Source: Stenotrophomonas sp. UBA2629
GTDB lineage: Bacteria > Pseudomonadota > Gammaproteobacteria > Xanthomonadales > Xanthomonadaceae
Reading direction: 5' to 3'
Assembly: GCA_002359895.1 (NCBI GenBank)
Contig: DEOB01000011.1
Coordinates: 435,203 to 499,202, forward strand
Length of the DNA stretch: 64,000 nucleotides
The translations under genes were made by a program, and so were the position numbers. Every line of letters starts with the position of its first letter. Positions within the stretch are counted from its first letter, which is position 1. Shown in pieces: positions 41,511-49,661 of the stretch. The notes under the pieces were generated by a model. The model had not been told where the DNA came from. It did not search any database and worked only from the letters and a program-made list of their open reading frames with translations.

Positions 41511-42220
41511 AAGCACTGATCTTCGCGGCGGGGCTGGGCGAGCGCATGCGCCCGCTCACCGACCACACACCAAAACCATTGTTGTCGGTTGCCGGCAAAC
41601 CATTGATCGAATGGCATCTGCAACGTTTGGCCGCGCTCGGCATCGCCGAGGTGGTGATCAACACCAGTTGGTTGGCCGATCAGTTCCCGCAGCAGCTGGG
41701 CGATGGCAGCCGCTGGGGCCTGCGCCTTCACTTCATCCACGAAGGTCCGGTGCCGCTGGAAACCGGCGGCGGCATGTTCAATGCGCTCGCGTTGTTGGGC
41801 GAGGCGCCGTTCATTGCGGTCAATGGCGATATCTGGAGCGATTTCGATTTCGCGCTGCTGCCCGCGCAGCCCGCCGGCCACGCGCATCTGGTGCTGGTGG
41901 ACAACCCCGAGCATCACCCGCACGGTGATTTCATCCTGGGCCGTGAAGGTCAACTGCGCGATGAAGGCGACGCATCACGCCTTACGTTCTCGGGCATCGG
42001 CGTCTATCACCCTGCGTTGCTGCAAGGCTGGCAGGCAGTGATCGGCGATGCCGAAGGCAGCGCGCAGATGCCGCCGCGCTTCAAACTTGCACCGCTGCTG
42101 CGTGCGGCGATGGCACGCAATGCGGTCAGTGGCCAGCATCACGCCGGGCGGTGGACCGATGTGGGTACGCCGCAACGGTTACAACAACTGGATGCGCAAC
42201 TGCGCGACATCGGCGGCTGA
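41507..42220 (+). CDS. murU: MurNAc-1-phosphate uridylyltransferase MurU
   Basis: 237 residues, GTG start overlapping amgK (GTGA). Nucleotidyltransferase signature FAAGLGERMRPLTDHTPKPLL is at the N-terminus; LETGGGMFNAL and VNGDIWSDFDF follow, with the metal Asp, and it ends with RWTDVGTPQRLQQLD. It makes UDP-MurNAc from MurNAc-1-P and UTP. Convergent with hda, with only 23 bp between stops. Confidence 0.92.
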   Translation: MKALIFAAGLGERMRPLTDHTPKPLLSVAGKPLIEWHLQRLAALGIAEVVINTSWLADQFPQQLGDGSRWGLRLHFIHEGPVPLETGGGMFNALALLGEAPFIAVNGDIWSDFDFALLPAQPAGHAHLVLVDNPEHHPHGDFILGREGQLRDEGDASRLTFSGIGVYHPALLQGWQAVIGDAEGSAQMPPRFKLAPLLRAAMARNAVSGQHHAGRWTDVGTPQRLQQLDAQLRDIGG

Positions 42221-42243
42221 TTGCCACCGCGCGCGGCCGCTGC

Positions 42244-42951
42244 TCAGCTGCCGAGTTCGCCGCTTTCCAGCACACGCTTGAGGAACGGCACGGTGATGCG
42301 GCGCTTGGCCGCCAGCGATTCGCGGTCCAGCCTTTCCAACAAGGCGACCAGCCCGCTCAGATCACGACCGGTGCGGGTGAGCAACCAGTCCAGCGTCACG
42401 TCGTCCATCACCAGGCCTCGACGCACCGCGCGTTCGCGTAGTACCGCACCACGGCCTTCGTCGTCGAGCGGATCGAGCATGATCCGGCCGCATTGCGACA
42501 AGCGCGAGCGCAGATCAGGCAGCACCAGGCCCAGGGCATCCGGCGTGCAGCGCGCGGTGTACAGCAAGGTCACATCGGCGGCACGCGCGCGGTTGTGGAA
42601 CTCAAACAGGGTGACTTCCTGCTCGCGACGCCCGGCGACGTATTCCAGGCCATCCAGCGCGACCATGTCGTGGCCTTCCAGCGCTTCCAGTGCCTCGCTC
42701 AAACGCGCACCGGCAGCCTGCAACGGCAGATACGCCGGCCGACGACCGGCCTGCAATGCAGCCGCGCAGGTGGCCAGCGACAAATGTGTTTTACCCGTGC
42801 CGCCAGCGCCGGCAAGGAATATCCAATCGTGGCTGCTGCCAACGGCAAGCGCGCGCAACTGGGCCAGCGCGCCATCAGGCGCGCCGATAAAGGTTTCAAA
42901 TCGTTGGTCTGGCGGATAACGCAAGGCCAAGGGCAACTGCGGCACACTCAC
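42244..42951 (-). CDS. hda: DnaA regulatory inactivator Hda
   Basis: 235 residues. The N-terminal clamp-binding peptide QLPLAL (residues 5-10) corresponds to the beta-clamp motif of Hda; the AAA+ domain carries FLAGAGGTGKTHL (Walker A), DMVALDGLEYVAG (Walker B) and a DRESLAAKRR C-terminal segment. With the sliding clamp it stimulates DnaA-ATP hydrolysis after initiation. No DnaA-type DNA-binding domain IV. Its start overlaps the upstream transporter gene by 4 bp. Confidence 0.93.
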   Translation of the reverse strand: MSVPQLPLALRYPPDQRFETFIGAPDGALAQLRALAVGSSHDWIFLAGAGGTGKTHLSLATCAAALQAGRRPAYLPLQAAGARLSEALEALEGHDMVALDGLEYVAGRREQEVTLFEFHNRARAADVTLLYTARCTPDALGLVLPDLRSRLSQCGRIMLDPLDDEGRGAVLRERAVRRGLVMDDVTLDWLLTRTGRDLSGLVALLERLDRESLAAKRRITVPFLKRVLESGELGS

Positions 42952-44120
42952 TTGGGTTCAACGTCCTTCAATACAATTGCCATGTCTGCCGGTGGCGTGG
43001 TGCGTGCATCCAGCACGATCGTCGGCCCATGCCCCGCATACAACTCACTCTGGCGATAGCGCTCGTGCGCATAGCGCAACAATACGTTGATCACTGCCGC
43101 TGCGGGCAGCGCCAGCAACATTCCCAGAAAACCAAACAGCTGGCCGCCGGCCATCACCGCAAAAATCACCGCAACCGGATGCAGGCCGATTTTGTCACCG
43201 ACGATGCGGGGGGTGAGCACATAACTTTCCAGCAACTGGCCTACTGTGAACACCACACCGACCAACAGCAACAGCTTCAGGTCAAAGCCCTGCGACTGCA
43301 CCAACGCAGCCAACACCGCCATCACCACACCGGTGGTCGCGCCAAGATACGGAATGAAGCTGATCAGCCCTGCGATCAGGCCGATCAACAGGCCCAGGTT
43401 GAGGCCCACCATGCTCAGGCCTGCGGCATACACCACGCCCAGCGCGATCATCACCACGATCTGCCCGCGAATGAAGGCACCCAGCACATCGTTGGATTCA
43501 CGCGCCAACCGCGACACGGTGGTGATGTGGTTGCGCGGGATCATCGACGCCACGCGTTCAACCAGCTTGTCCCAATCACGCAGGAAGTAGTAAGCCAGAA
43601 TCGGCAGCAACGCCAGGTTGACCACCCAGCCCACCATCGCAAAGCCCGAGCGCGAGACGTAACCGAAGAACGTGGTGGCCACACCGCCGGCCTGCTGCCA
43701 ATGGCTGCGCACCCAATCAATGAGGCGCTCCGGCTCCAACCAGCTCATCAGCTCGAAGCCGCTTTTCTGCTCGATCCACGGTACCGCGGTGCCCAGCAGC
43801 CACTGCTGTGCCTGCGGCAATGCGTTCACCAGCGTGGTGATCTGGCGCTCGATCATCGGCACCAGAATCAGCAGTGCCAGTGTTATCAGCAGCGACATCA
43901 GCACGAACACCAGCACCACGGCAGTGTTGCGCGAGCGGCCACGGGCCTCCAGCCAATCCACCACCGGGTCGCCCAGCCACGCCAGCATCAGCGCGACCAC
44001 GAACGGTGTCAGGATCGGCGCCAGCAGCCACGTCACCCACATGCCGAATGCCACCACGGCCACCCACTTCAGGCGGCGCAGGAACAGCGCGATTTCCGCT
44101 TCCGGGGCCACGCCACTCAT
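42948..44120 (-). CDS. AI-2E (PerM/TqsA) family membrane protein
   Basis: 390 residues with eight predicted helices: a pair at the N-terminus, a long extramembrane stretch with amphipathic helices, and GLIAGLISFIPYLGATTGVV...VGQLLESYVLTPRIVGDKIGLHP, the family signature. Members export AI-2 or act as sodium/proton antiporters. Overlaps hda and DUF2066 genes by 4 bp each; this order (DUF2066-perM-hda) is conserved in gammaproteobacteria. Confidence 0.9.
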   Translation of the reverse strand: MSGVAPEAEIALFLRRLKWVAVVAFGMWVTWLLAPILTPFVVALMLAWLGDPVVDWLEARGRSRNTAVVLVFVLMSLLITLALLILVPMIERQITTLVNALPQAQQWLLGTAVPWIEQKSGFELMSWLEPERLIDWVRSHWQQAGGVATTFFGYVSRSGFAMVGWVVNLALLPILAYYFLRDWDKLVERVASMIPRNHITTVSRLARESNDVLGAFIRGQIVVMIALGVVYAAGLSMVGLNLGLLIGLIAGLISFIPYLGATTGVVMAVLAALVQSQGFDLKLLLLVGVVFTVGQLLESYVLTPRIVGDKIGLHPVAVIFAVMAGGQLFGFLGMLLALPAAAVINVLLRYAHERYRQSELYAGHGPTIVLDARTTPPADMAIVLKDVEPK

Positions 44121-45226
44121 TGGATGCGGTACTCGGCGCGGCTGCTTTCCACCACCTCGGTGGTGCTGTCATCACCCTCGGTGCGGACCGGCTGCAGCGC
44201 GTTGCTCTGTCCCAGCATGCGGTTGAAGCCCGGCAAGCCGCTCATCAGATCCACGTCCAGCTCCAGGCGGCCCGCCGTAGCCTGTACCGGCCGCATCGCC
44301 TTCACCACCGGATTGTTCTGCAGCGCGGCGGCCAAGCGCAGGTAGTCGTCCGCACTATCCACACCGCTGACCACGATGCGGTACGTACCAGCAGCGCCAC
44401 TGACCGGCACCTTGGCGTAACGGCGCACCAGCGCGTCTGCCGCGCCATCGGCGCCGGCGGCCATCGCGCGGCGTGCATCACCGTCGCGGGTAGTCCACTT
44501 GGACAGCTCACGGCCGTTATCGACAAACACCCAATCAGCCTGCCAGCCACCGGCCTTGCCGCGATAGAGCTTGCCCACCAGTTGCATCGGCGGAGAGTAA
44601 CGGGCCGAAGTGCGGGCTACCGCAGCGGTGTCCAGACGCCAGATCGCGCCGGCCATGGCCTGCTCGGCCGCACCGCCGGTGGGTAGACCCAAGCGGAAAC
44701 CGCGCTCGATGGCCCGGTCAAGCAACGGCCGGGCGGCAGCCGATTGCTGGACGCTGACCAACCGAGGACCGCTGCCATCGTCAATAGCCAACCAGACCAC
44801 CGGCTTGGGACGCGGCTGCGGCCAGACCGGCAGGCCCAGCGCAGCAGCAAGCCCGTCCACGTCATCCTGGCGGAAGCGCGCCACCAGCACGGTGCGGTAG
44901 CTGGGCGCGCCACTGGCACCCACACTCTGGTCCTGGCGGTAGTCGTAACCGGCCACCATGTCCTTGGCCCCGCGCAGCGCCTGCGCCACGCCGGGGCGGC
45001 TCACCGCACCGCGATCGCCGGAGAGCTTGCCCAGTACCGTGCCCAGCGCGCGCGCCAAGGCGCCCGGGCGATCGGCATCGCTCTGGCTGTTGACCGGCAC
45101 TTCGGCCTCGTAGGTGCCACTGGCGCTGGCGACATCGCCTTCGGTGCGTACGCCGGACTGCGCCTGTGCCAAGGAAACGGGCACGCAAAGCGCCAAAAAC
45201 AGGATTGTGGCCAGGCTGCGACGCAT
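44117..45226 (-). CDS. DUF2066 periplasmic protein
   Basis: 369 residues from the ATG at 45226 (MRRSLATILFLALCVPVSLAQAQ), giving a clean signal peptide, with GGA 9 bases upstream; an ATG 4 codons earlier (45238) cannot be excluded. The body (YEAEVPVNSQSDADRPGALARALGTVLGKLSG, then YDYRQDQS) matches DUF2066. Function unknown. First gene of the operon with the AI-2E protein and hda; divergent from purM. Confidence 0.85.
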   Translation of the reverse strand: MRRSLATILFLALCVPVSLAQAQSGVRTEGDVASASGTYEAEVPVNSQSDADRPGALARALGTVLGKLSGDRGAVSRPGVAQALRGAKDMVAGYDYRQDQSVGASGAPSYRTVLVARFRQDDVDGLAAALGLPVWPQPRPKPVVWLAIDDGSGPRLVSVQQSAAARPLLDRAIERGFRLGLPTGGAAEQAMAGAIWRLDTAAVARTSARYSPPMQLVGKLYRGKAGGWQADWVFVDNGRELSKWTTRDGDARRAMAAGADGAADALVRRYAKVPVSGAAGTYRIVVSGVDSADDYLRLAAALQNNPVVKAMRPVQATAGRLELDVDLMSGLPGFNRMLGQSNALQPVRTEGDDSTTEVVESSRAEYRIQ

Positions 45227-45335
45227 TGAAAATTCCATTGCTCGGTGGTTCCAGAGGGAATTGTTGCCCGAATGGGGCCTTAGCGCCAACGGGGCCTGTT
45301 AAAATGCCGCGTTCACCCCGCCAGTGCAGCCGCCC

Positions 45336-46394
45336 GTGACCAGCTCCCCGACCTCTGCGAACTCTCCCCTGACCTACCGTGACGCCGGTGTCGACATCGA
45401 CGCGGGCAACGAACTGGTCGAGCGTATCAAGCCGCTGGTAAAGCGCAGCTTCCGCCCTGAAGTCATGGGCGGGCTGGGTGGCTTCGGTGCGTTGTTTGAC
45501 CTCTCCAACAAGTACCGCGAGCCGGTACTGGTATCCGGCACCGACGGCGTCGGCACCAAGCTGAAGCTTGCACAACAGCTGGGCCGCCACGACACCATCG
45601 GCATCGATCTGGTGGCCATGTGCGTCAACGACGTGCTGGTGCAGGGCGCCGAGCCGCTGTTCTTCCTGGATTATTTCGCCACCGGCAAGCTCGACATCGA
45701 CACCGCTGCGGCCGTGGTCGGCGGCATCGCCAATGGCTGCACCGAGGCCGGTTGCGCGCTGATCGGCGGCGAAACCGCTGAAATGCCCGACATGTATGCC
45801 CCGGGCGAATACGACCTGGCCGGCTTCACCGTCGCTGGCGTCGAAAAAAGCGAACTCAAGGACGGCTCGGCCGTGCAGCAGGGCGACGTGCTGATCGGCA
45901 TCGCATCTTCCGGCCCGCACTCCAACGGTTACTCGCTGGTGCGCCGCATCTATGAGCGCGCCGGCAGCCCGGCCGACCTGGTGCTGGACGACGGCGTGAA
46001 GCTGGTGGATGCGCTCATGGCGCCCACCCGCCTGTACGTCAAGCCGATCCTGTCGCTGCTCAAGGCGCATGGTGCCGCCATCCACGGCATGGCCCATGTC
46101 ACCGGCGGCGGCCTGACCGAAAACATCATCCGCGTGGTGCCCGAAGGCCTGGGCCTGACCATCGATGCCAGCAGCTGGACGCTGCCGCTGGTGTTCCAGT
46201 GGCTGCAGCGCGAAGGCAATGTGGCCAACAGCGAGATGTGGCGCACCTTCAACTGCGGCATCGGCTTTGTGCTGCTGGTGCCGGCCGACCAGGTTGCCAC
46301 CATCAACACCGCGCTGGATGAGTTGCAACTGGCGCATTGGCAGATCGGCGAAGTGGTGCCGGCTGCAGGTGACGAACGCGTCCACATCGGCTGA
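45336..46394 (+). CDS. purM: Phosphoribosylformylglycinamidine cyclo-ligase PurM
   Basis: 352 residues from the GTG at 45336 (VTSSPTSANSPLTYRDAGVDIDAG); a GTG 4 codons upstream is possible and neither has a strong ribosome site. Hallmarks: SGTDGVGTKLKLA, DLVAMCVNDVLVQGAEPLFFLDY, GGETAEMPDMY, HVTGGGLTENI. It makes AIR in purine synthesis. Same-strand with a DUF2238 gene and purN. Confidence 0.96.
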   Translation: MTSSPTSANSPLTYRDAGVDIDAGNELVERIKPLVKRSFRPEVMGGLGGFGALFDLSNKYREPVLVSGTDGVGTKLKLAQQLGRHDTIGIDLVAMCVNDVLVQGAEPLFFLDYFATGKLDIDTAAAVVGGIANGCTEAGCALIGGETAEMPDMYAPGEYDLAGFTVAGVEKSELKDGSAVQQGDVLIGIASSGPHSNGYSLVRRIYERAGSPADLVLDDGVKLVDALMAPTRLYVKPILSLLKAHGAAIHGMAHVTGGGLTENIIRVVPEGLGLTIDASSWTLPLVFQWLQREGNVANSEMWRTFNCGIGFVLLVPADQVATINTALDELQLAHWQIGEVVPAAGDERVHIG

Positions 46395-46407
46395 GTACCC
46401 CAGCCCC

Positions 46408-47019
46408 ATGTCGACCGTGAAGAAAGCCGCCTTCATCGGCGTGCTTGCCGTGTTCCTGGCCACCTGGATCAAACCCCTGTGGCCGCTGGAACAGACGCTG
46501 CACAGCACCCTCACCGTGATCGGCCTGGCCGCGCTGTGGTGGGTAGACCGGCGCTGGCGGCTGGGCAACGGTGCGTTTGCCGCCATCTGCGGCTTCATCG
46601 CCATCCACTGCATCGCGGCGCGCTGGCTGTATTCCAACGTGCCTTATGACGCGTGGCTGCAGGCAACGGTCGGCTGGTCGCCGGATGCCGCCTTCGGTTG
46701 GCAGCGCAATCACTTCGACCGGCTGATCCACTTTCTGTACGGCGTGTGCTTCACCCCGGCGCTGGTGCAGCTGGCGCGTCATGCCTGGCCGGCGCTGCGT
46801 ATCGGCCAGACATTCACCCTGGCGGTGATGGTGATCATGTGCTCCAGCCTGGTGTACGAATGGTTCGAGTGGGGCATCGCGCTGCTGCTGTCACCGGACG
46901 CCGCCGAGGCCTACAACGGCCAACAGGGCGACATGTGGGACGCGCATGCCGACATGCTGCTGGCTACCGTTGGCAGCCTGCTGGTGTGGCCGCTGGCCCG
47001 CCGGATCACCACACGATGA
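46408..47019 (+). CDS. DUF2238 (YjdF-like) membrane protein between purM and purN
   Basis: 203 residues with six hydrophobic helices. Family features: FDRLIHFLYGVCFTPAL, VYEWFEWG and QGDMWDAHADMLLATVGSLL, with conserved acidic and histidine residues inside the membrane. Function unknown. It starts 13 bp after purM and overlaps purN by 4 bp, so it is firmly within a purine operon. Confidence 0.85.
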   Translation: MSTVKKAAFIGVLAVFLATWIKPLWPLEQTLHSTLTVIGLAALWWVDRRWRLGNGAFAAICGFIAIHCIAARWLYSNVPYDAWLQATVGWSPDAAFGWQRNHFDRLIHFLYGVCFTPALVQLARHAWPALRIGQTFTLAVMVIMCSSLVYEWFEWGIALLLSPDAAEAYNGQQGDMWDAHADMLLATVGSLLVWPLARRITTR

Positions 47020-47675
47020 ACGCCCCCGCCCGCATCGCCGTGCTGGCCTCCGGCCGTGGCAGCAACCTGCAATGCCTGCTTGACGGCATTGCCGGCGGTC
47101 AGCTCCATGCCGAGATCGCCGGCGTTTTCTCCGATAAACCCAACGCCGCCGCGCTGGACAAAGTACCGGTCGCCTTGCGCTGGGCACGTTCCCCCAAGGA
47201 TTACGCCAGCCGCGATGCGTTCGATGTCGCGCTGGGCGATGCGGTCAATGCGTGTACCCCGGACTGGGTCATCTGCGCCGGCTACATGCGCATTCTGGGC
47301 GCGGACTTCGTGCAACGCTTCAGCGGCCGGCTGGTCAACATCCATCCTTCGCTGCTGCCACTGCACAAAGGCCTGCACACCCATGCACGCGCCATCGAGG
47401 CCGGCCACGCCGAACACGGCGCCAGCGTGCATTTTGTCGTGCCCGAGCTGGACGCCGGCGCAGTGATCGCCCAAGCGCGGGTACCAGTGATGTCCAGCGA
47501 CACTGCCGACACCTTGGCCGAGCGCGTGCTGGGCATCGAACACCCCTTGCTGCTGGCCAGCGCGCAGCTGCTGGTGTCCGGGCGCGTAACTGAACAGGAC
47601 GGCACGATAAAACTGGATGGTCAGTCCCTGCTCAGCCCGCTGCGCCTAGATTCCGCCGGAACGCTGTCAGGTTGA
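47016..47675 (+). CDS. purN: Phosphoribosylglycinamide formyltransferase PurN
   Basis: 219 residues from the ATG at 47016, overlapping the DUF2238 gene. VLASGRGSNLQCLLDG at the N-terminus; catalytic Asn108 and His110 (VNIHPSLLP) and Asp in PELDAGAVIAQ are conserved. It transfers formyl from 10-formyl-THF to GAR. The signature loop reads PLHKGLHTHARAIEAG, as in Xanthomonad homologues. Confidence 0.96.
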   Translation: MNAPARIAVLASGRGSNLQCLLDGIAGGQLHAEIAGVFSDKPNAAALDKVPVALRWARSPKDYASRDAFDVALGDAVNACTPDWVICAGYMRILGADFVQRFSGRLVNIHPSLLPLHKGLHTHARAIEAGHAEHGASVHFVVPELDAGAVIAQARVPVMSSDTADTLAERVLGIEHPLLLASAQLLVSGRVTEQDGTIKLDGQSLLSPLRLDSAGTLSG

Positions 47676-47737
47676 TCCTCATAGTCGGTCGACCTGCGTG
47701 CTGGCATGATCCCCTTCCCTTCAGTCAACCGACACGC

Positions 47738-48520
47738 ATGACCTACGCGCCTTTCAAATTGCTGGTGCTGACAACCCTGCTGACAACGGCAGGCTCCCAT
47801 GCACAGGAAGCTGCCGCACCAGCCCCAGCCCCGGCGATGGTGGCGCTTTCGGCGATGGAGTGGACACCACCAGTACTGGAACCCTTCGTCGCCACCTACG
47901 AAGCCTCCTATAAAGGCAAGCTGGCCGGCGACGCCACCATGCGCGTGGTCCACAACGAGGGTGCGCAGTGGCGTGTGGACATGGCGGTGCGCGGCAAGCA
48001 CGGCTTTGCCAGCGTGCTGGGGTTGAACATCGAGCAGAGCACGGTGTTCAACAACGAGGGCGGCATCTACACGCCACTGAGCCAGAGCACGGTAAAAAAA
48101 GCCTTGTTCATGGGCAAGAAGGTCACCGGCACCTATGACTGGCAGGCCGGTACCGCGCAGTGGCAGGGCGACCTGAAGAAAGAGCGCCGCCAACCTATCG
48201 CACTGCAGCGCGGCGACCAGAGCGCACTGCTGCTCAATCTGTCGCTGATGCGTGACGCCCGCCCCGGCCAAGCCCTGAGCTACCGCTATGTGGATGTCGG
48301 CCGGGTGCGTCAATACGAATACCGCGCCGCCGATGCCACTGAAAACGTACAGGTCGGCGAGCTGAGCTACGACGCCCTGCGCGTTTACCGGGTCAACGGC
48401 GGTAATGATGAAACGATCCTGTGGATCGCAAATGGCGTGCCCACCCCGGTGCGTATCCTGCAGCGCAAGGACGGCGAGGACGAAATCGACCTGCGCCTGA
48501 TGGAATATCAAGGAGCCTGA
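47738..48520 (+). CDS. DUF3108 periplasmic protein (first of tandem pair)
   Basis: 260 residues from the ATG at 47738; signal peptide ends near TTAGSHA, followed by an Ala/Pro-rich linker. The DUF3108 core (FVATYEASYKGKLAGDATMRV, IEQSTVF, YDWQAGTAQW, GVPTPVRILQRKDGEDEIDL) parallels the next gene. Function unknown; the fold is beta-rich and related to outer-membrane-associated proteins. It ends 2 bp before the ribosome-site-linked start of its paralogue. Confidence 0.85.
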   Translation: MTYAPFKLLVLTTLLTTAGSHAQEAAAPAPAPAMVALSAMEWTPPVLEPFVATYEASYKGKLAGDATMRVVHNEGAQWRVDMAVRGKHGFASVLGLNIEQSTVFNNEGGIYTPLSQSTVKKALFMGKKVTGTYDWQAGTAQWQGDLKKERRQPIALQRGDQSALLLNLSLMRDARPGQALSYRYVDVGRVRQYEYRAADATENVQVGELSYDALRVYRVNGGNDETILWIANGVPTPVRILQRKDGEDEIDLRLMEYQGA

Positions 48521-48522
48521 AC

Positions 48523-49206
48523 ATGAAGCACTTTCTTTCCCCCCTTCGCTTGGTCGCTGCCGCTGCGCTGGCCTTGGCAAGCCTGCCGGCGCTCGCGCTG
48601 CAACCGTTCACCGCCAACTACCAGGCCAGCTACATGGGTATGCAGGCCAATGGCGTGATGACGCTGGCCAACGAAGGCGCCGACCGCTGGCGCTACAGCA
48701 TGCAGATCAAAAACCCGATGGCCGACCTGAGCCAGAGCACTGTGTTCGACGAACACGAAGGCAAGCTGCGCCCGCTCAGCAGCCACGACCGCTCGGTGCT
48801 GCTGATCAAGCGCAAGCAGGTGGACGCGCGCTATGACTGGGCCAGCAACCAGGCTACCTGGACCGGCGACGTGAAGGCCGACCGCAGTGGTCCGATCCGC
48901 CTGCGCAACGGCGATGTGGATGCCCTGCTGCTCAACCTGGCCATCGCCCGCGATCTGGCCGCCGGCAGGCCGCTGACCTACCGCATGGTGGACGATGGCC
49001 GCATCAAGCCGATGACCTACCGCGTCATCGGCAAGGAAAACGTCACCGTCGCCGGTAAGACCGAAGAGGCCACCAAGGTCTCGCGCGTGGACGGTAACAA
49101 AGAGCAGATCGCTTGGATCGTGCCCGGCATGCCGGTGCCGGCCCGCCTGCTGCAACGAGAAAACGGCACCGACGCGCTGGACCTGACCTTGAAGTCGATC
49201 AACTGA
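48523..49206 (+). CDS. DUF3108 periplasmic protein (second of tandem pair)
   Basis: 227 residues from the ATG at 48523, with GGAG 7 bases upstream inside the end of the first gene. Signal peptide cleaved after ALA (about residue 25). Shared landmarks with the first copy (FTANYQASYMGMQANGVMTL, LSQSTVFDEHEGKL, YDWASNQATWTGD, VPARLLQRENG) show tandem duplication. Strong terminator 92 bp downstream. Confidence 0.87.
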   Translation: MKHFLSPLRLVAAAALALASLPALALQPFTANYQASYMGMQANGVMTLANEGADRWRYSMQIKNPMADLSQSTVFDEHEGKLRPLSSHDRSVLLIKRKQVDARYDWASNQATWTGDVKADRSGPIRLRNGDVDALLLNLAIARDLAAGRPLTYRMVDDGRIKPMTYRVIGKENVTVAGKTEEATKVSRVDGNKEQIAWIVPGMPVPARLLQRENGTDALDLTLKSIN

Positions 49207-49298
49207 TCACAGCCAAACGCTCAGCCGTGAAGACACGCGCGCGATTGATGCGCGCCTGTTGAGCGAAGCCAGGCAGCTCGACCAACGTACCGTAGATG

Positions 49299-49330
49299 AC
49301 AAAAAGCCCGGCGATTGCCGGGCTTTTTGT
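49299..49330. terminator. Bidirectional rho-independent terminator
   Basis: Perfect 14-bp stem ACAAAAAGCCCGGC / GCCGGGCTTTTTGT with a 4-nt GATT loop. It lies between the convergent DUF3108 and EF-hand genes, with A5 and T5 tracts for both directions. Confidence 0.88.
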
Positions 49331-49349
49331 TGGGCGCAACGCTGAAGGA

Positions 49350-49661
49350 TTACTTCGCGCCGTCCTCTTTCTTGAACACCGTTTTGCAGTCGCGGCGGAA
49401 CTCTTCGCCGTTGCTGCGCCAGACAAAGCTGCGGCAATGGCGATTGCCTTCTTCGATGTCGTCCACCTTTACCGCGTAGAAGGCCTGGAACAATTCTTCG
49501 CGACTGACCTGGCCATCGCCATTCCAGTCCATCTGTTCCTTTTCCACGCCACGGGTGATGGCCACGCCGCTGTACCAGCCCCAGCCCAACCAGGCCATGG
49601 CAAGCAGCACCAATACCAACAGTGCCCTACGACGCGGGGTGAAACGGCCTTTGAGAATCAT
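49350..49661 (-). CDS. Membrane-anchored single EF-hand protein
   Basis: 103 residues. One N-terminal membrane helix (ALLVLVLLAMAWLGWGWY) precedes a canonical EF-hand loop DWNGDGQVSREE (residues 45-56; ligands at positions 1, 3, 5, 7, 9 and 12). Two cysteines (HCRSF, RDCKTV) could form a disulfide in the periplasm. Its start overlaps the murA stop by 4 bp, so it is translated with murA. No known family name; calcium sensing near the wall-synthesis gene is only a guess. Confidence 0.75.
   Translation of the reverse strand: MILKGRFTPRRRALLVLVLLAMAWLGWGWYSGVAITRGVEKEQMDWNGDGQVSREELFQAFYAVKVDDIEEGNRHCRSFVWRSNGEEFRRDCKTVFKKEDGAK

Noticed and set aside
44862..46637. Minus-strand open frame of about 591 codons over DUF2066 and purM
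   Set aside because: It runs antisense to purM and out of frame with DUF2066, and has no recognisable domain or start signal.
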